NCBI RefSeq assembly: GCF_002005305.1
Contig: NZ_CP014782.1
Coordinates: forward strand, 310,001 to 374,000
Origin: Shewanella psychrophila
Lineage (GTDB): Bacteria > Pseudomonadota > Gammaproteobacteria > Enterobacterales > Shewanellaceae
Reading direction: 5' to 3'
Length of the DNA: 64,000 nt
The position numbers and the translations under genes are program-made. The notes below the pieces were generated by a model. It searched no databases and had not been told where the DNA came from. It was given only the letters and a program-made list of their open reading frames with translations. This document shows positions 62,247 through 64,000 of the stretch, piece by piece; positions within the stretch are counted from its first letter, which is position 1, and each line of letters opens with the position of its first letter.

Positions 62247-62929
62247 TAAGGTAGCCAAATATAGCCTTTGCCGCGAATCGTTTTGACTCTAGGTCTGCCA
62301 TCTTGCCGCTCCGGTAGCTTCTTACGTAGGTTAGATAGATGCATATCTAAGCTTCTGTCGAATGGCATAAGCTTCTTATTGAGCACTGTTTCACTCAAGC
62401 TTTCTTTACTTATCAAGTCACCTGCATTTTGTACCATCTCATATAACAAACCAAACTCAGTTCCGGTGAGTATGAGTAGCTGTTCCTGGCAATAGACTTC
62501 CTGACGACTAGGATCTAGCTTGATATCGCCATATTCAAAAATACTGGGTTGCTGTTCGCTGGGTAAAATATGACTACGACGAATAATCGCCTTAATACGT
62601 GCGACTAGCTCTCTATCGTTGAAAGGTTTAGGTAAATAGTCGTCGGCTCCTATCTCGAGTCCCACAACTCTATCAATCTCATCGCCGCGAGCGGTGAGCA
62701 TTAGCACAGGTGTCTGTTTGTTCGCTCTGAGAGACTTTAATACCTCAAAACCATTTAGCTTTGGTAACATGACATCGAGAAGAATCAGATCGTAATCTTT
62801 TTCCAGAGCCAGATCTAAGCCTGATTGCCCATCATGGGCGAGTGTCAGCTCGAAGCCTTCCAATTCAAGGAGTTGTGCTAATAACTCCGATAAGCCCAAG
62901 TCATCGTCTATCAGTAACAGATGGTTCAT
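62246..62929 (-). CDS. cpxR: CpxR, envelope-stress response regulator
   Basis: This 227-residue OmpR-type regulator has acidic residues LIDDD (8-10), the phospho-aspartate in LILLDVMLPKLNG (about 52), the threonine and lysine of MLTARG and LPKPF, and a C-terminal winged helix (LDMHLSNLRKKLPE, VKTIRGKGYIW). It is divergent from cpxP with a CpxR box between them. Confidence 0.94.
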   Translation of the reverse strand: MNHLLLIDDDLGLSELLAQLLELEGFELTLAHDGQSGLDLALEKDYDLILLDVMLPKLNGFEVLKSLRANKQTPVLMLTARGDEIDRVVGLEIGADDYLPKPFNDRELVARIKAIIRRSHILPSEQQPSIFEYGDIKLDPSRQEVYCQEQLLILTGTEFGLLYEMVQNAGDLISKESLSETVLNKKLMPFDRSLDMHLSNLRKKLPERQDGRPRVKTIRGKGYIWLP

Positions 62930-63071
62930 ATACGCTTTTACCCTAAATCAATATGCTAACAAGACGAGTATACCTTTTTAGATGTCAATTGCAGTTTATC
63001 AATGTAAGTCTAAGTAAAGATTGCAGCATAGGCTGATTGAAGGGAAGCTTGTAATAAAAGAACTCAGTAAA

Positions 63072-63086
63072 TTTACAGTGATTTAC
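63072..63086. promoter_or_regulatory. CpxR box between cpxR and cpxP
   Basis: On the minus strand the sequence is GTAAATCACTGTAAA, an exact match to GTAAA-N5-GTAAA. It lies about 91 bp before cpxP and 143 bp before cpxR, so it may control both, giving autoregulation. Confidence 0.88.
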
Positions 63087-63176
63087 CTTGTATAAACCCT
63101 GACTTACATTGAATTCGCTAAACTGGATTTTGTTGAATGACGTGAGATAACTCACCCACAGATAGAGGTCAGTGAA

Positions 63177-63653
63177 ATGAAAAAGAATACATTTAAAGCA
63201 GGTTTACTCGCAATTGTAGCAAGCACGGCTCTTATGACATCGGCTGTATACGCAGAAGATGGGCAACATGACGGTCAGCATCATATGAAGAGCGAGCGTA
63301 TGGGACACCATGGCGGTATGCGTCAAATGTTTAGGGGGTTAGATCTGACTGATGAGCAAAAAACTGAAATAAAGTCTTTAATGAAAGAACAGAAATCAGC
63401 GATGAAAGAAAATCGTCCTAGTAAGGAAGAGCGTCAAGCTAAAAAGGCTGAGTTTTTAAGTTTGATCACAGCCGATAATTTCGATGAGGCAAAAGCACAA
63501 GAGTTGATGCAAGCCAGACAAGATAATGCCAAATTTAAGAAACTAGGTATGCTTGAAGTTCAGAATAAGATATATAAGCTTCTTACTCCTGAGCAACAAG
63601 AGCAGTTCAAAGATAACTTCGAAAAAGGCCATTCACGTAAAGGTGGGCACTAG
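63177..63653 (+). CDS. cpxP: CpxP/Spy-family periplasmic stress protein
   Basis: CpxP binds misfolded proteins and damps CpxA. The 158-residue protein has a signal peptide (cleavage near VYA-ED), a His/Met/Gly-rich segment (GQHDGQHHMKSERMGHHGG, a possible metal site), and the two LTxxQ motifs of the family (LTDEQ near 58 and LTPEQ near 138). Confidence 0.92.
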   Translation: MKKNTFKAGLLAIVASTALMTSAVYAEDGQHDGQHHMKSERMGHHGGMRQMFRGLDLTDEQKTEIKSLMKEQKSAMKENRPSKEERQAKKAEFLSLITADNFDEAKAQELMQARQDNAKFKKLGMLEVQNKIYKLLTPEQQEQFKDNFEKGHSRKGGH

Positions 63654-63760
63654 TCATCGGTTTTTAGTTAGGTATTGATATACACTGAGATCATAGGCTT
63701 CCCCTGCTTGCTATTCTTAACAAGAAAGTTAATAGCTATATATAGTAGAAATATGATCTC

Positions 63761-64000
63761 ATGAATCAAACTTCCCAATACGACTTCTGGGTCAAATTAG
63801 CTAGTCGTGCAGCTGTCGCAACTGCCTTGACCCTTATTATTATCAAAATGGCTGCCTGGATGTATTCAGGCTCTGCCAGTATGTTAGCGTCATTGACAGA
63901 TTCCTTTGCCGATGCGCTCGCATCTATAGTTAATTTCATCGCAATTAGATATGCGATAGTTCCTGCCGATCAAGATCATAGATATGGCCATGGTAAAGCT
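63761..64000 (+). CDS. fieF: FieF-type cation-efflux protein, N-terminal part only
   Basis: This is a cation diffusion facilitator that exports zinc or iron against protons. Only the first 80 codons are in the window. Spans begin near residue 15, the metal-binding DSFADALAS (about 47-55) gives the paired aspartates, and HRYGHGKA (about 73-80) is the family's conserved loop. Its position after cpxP agrees with the E. coli cpxP-fieF order. Confidence 0.92.
   Translation, partial: MNQTSQYDFWVKLASRAAVATALTLIIIKMAAWMYSGSASMLASLTDSFADALASIVNFIAIRYAIVPADQDHRYGHGKA

Noticed and set aside
1..64000. CRISPR arrays, tRNA or rRNA genes, insertion sequences, prophage, integrons
   Set aside because: No spaced repeats, tRNA-like cloverleaf, transposase, integrase or phage structural gene was found on reading the window.

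Overview
The window looks like chromosome of a marine Shewanella (Gammaproteobacteria, Alteromonadales). The best marker is cymA near the left end, a four-heme inner-membrane quinol dehydrogenase typical of that genus. It is supported by a complete menaquinone operon (menD-menH-menC-menE), the ftsY-ftsE-ftsX-rpoH block with rsmD and a DUF1145 gene, and a cpxRA/cpxP/fieF block at the right end. All assignments come from reading the sequence and from recalled family motifs; no database search was possible.

Layout. 1-1270: start of a Met/His-rich secreted protein (minus strand, cut by the window edge), then cymA with a long structured leader and a terminator. 1434-9339: an iron-siderophore module with an AraC-type regulator, a Fur-box-like site, a TonB-dependent receptor, a [2Fe-2S] siderophore reductase, an ABC ATPase, a periplasmic binding protein and a double-length permease, with overlapping or nearly touching genes. 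9340-10690: a 91-nt hairpin-rich element, a gene broken by two frameshifts, a DUF1145 gene and a heptanucleotide repeat. 10699-16390: rsmD (minus), then ftsY (with an internal 59-residue tandem repeat), ftsE, ftsX and rpoH. 16425-21479: menE, menC, menH and menD, transcribed leftward from menD. 21610-23617: an Lrp-type regulator divergent from a YjeH-like amino-acid exporter.

23726-32357 holds mostly poorly characterised genes (HDOD, TerB-like, DUF2780, YciC-like, DUF4145/Sel1, a DUF885-like metallohydrolase) and a LysR/Bcr-CflA pair. 32609-38340 holds a DTW-domain tRNA-modifying enzyme and a cyclic-di-GMP cluster (GGDEF-EAL protein, CSS-EAL protein, PilZ protein). 38736-43199 holds a paired M16 peptidase operon, a small protein with a CheZ-like D-x-x-x-Q motif, and trmL. 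43383-50563 holds a LysR gene, the glycyl-radical enzyme YjjI with its activase YjjW, an aldehyde dehydrogenase, and a divergent sigma-54 activator with a recognisable -24/-12 promoter and candidate upstream sites. 50687-55398 holds a periplasmic catalase, then a sphingomyelinase-like exoenzyme, a lipase-foldase-like protein and an ankyrin protein. 55587-58943 holds an AcuI/YhdH oxidoreductase and a large orphan lipoprotein. 58999-60883 holds a LysR gene beside remnants of a second LysR gene and a TetR gene. 60867-64000 holds cpxA, cpxR, a CpxR box, cpxP and the start of fieF.

How the parts connect: menaquinone made by the men operon is the expected electron source for CymA. The siderophore genes form one import and release pathway. 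The YjjI/aldehyde dehydrogenase/AcoR-like genes may form an anaerobic pathway with an aldehyde intermediate. The sphingomyelinase and its neighbour look like an exoenzyme with a dedicated foldase. I see no tRNA, rRNA, CRISPR array, transposase or phage gene.
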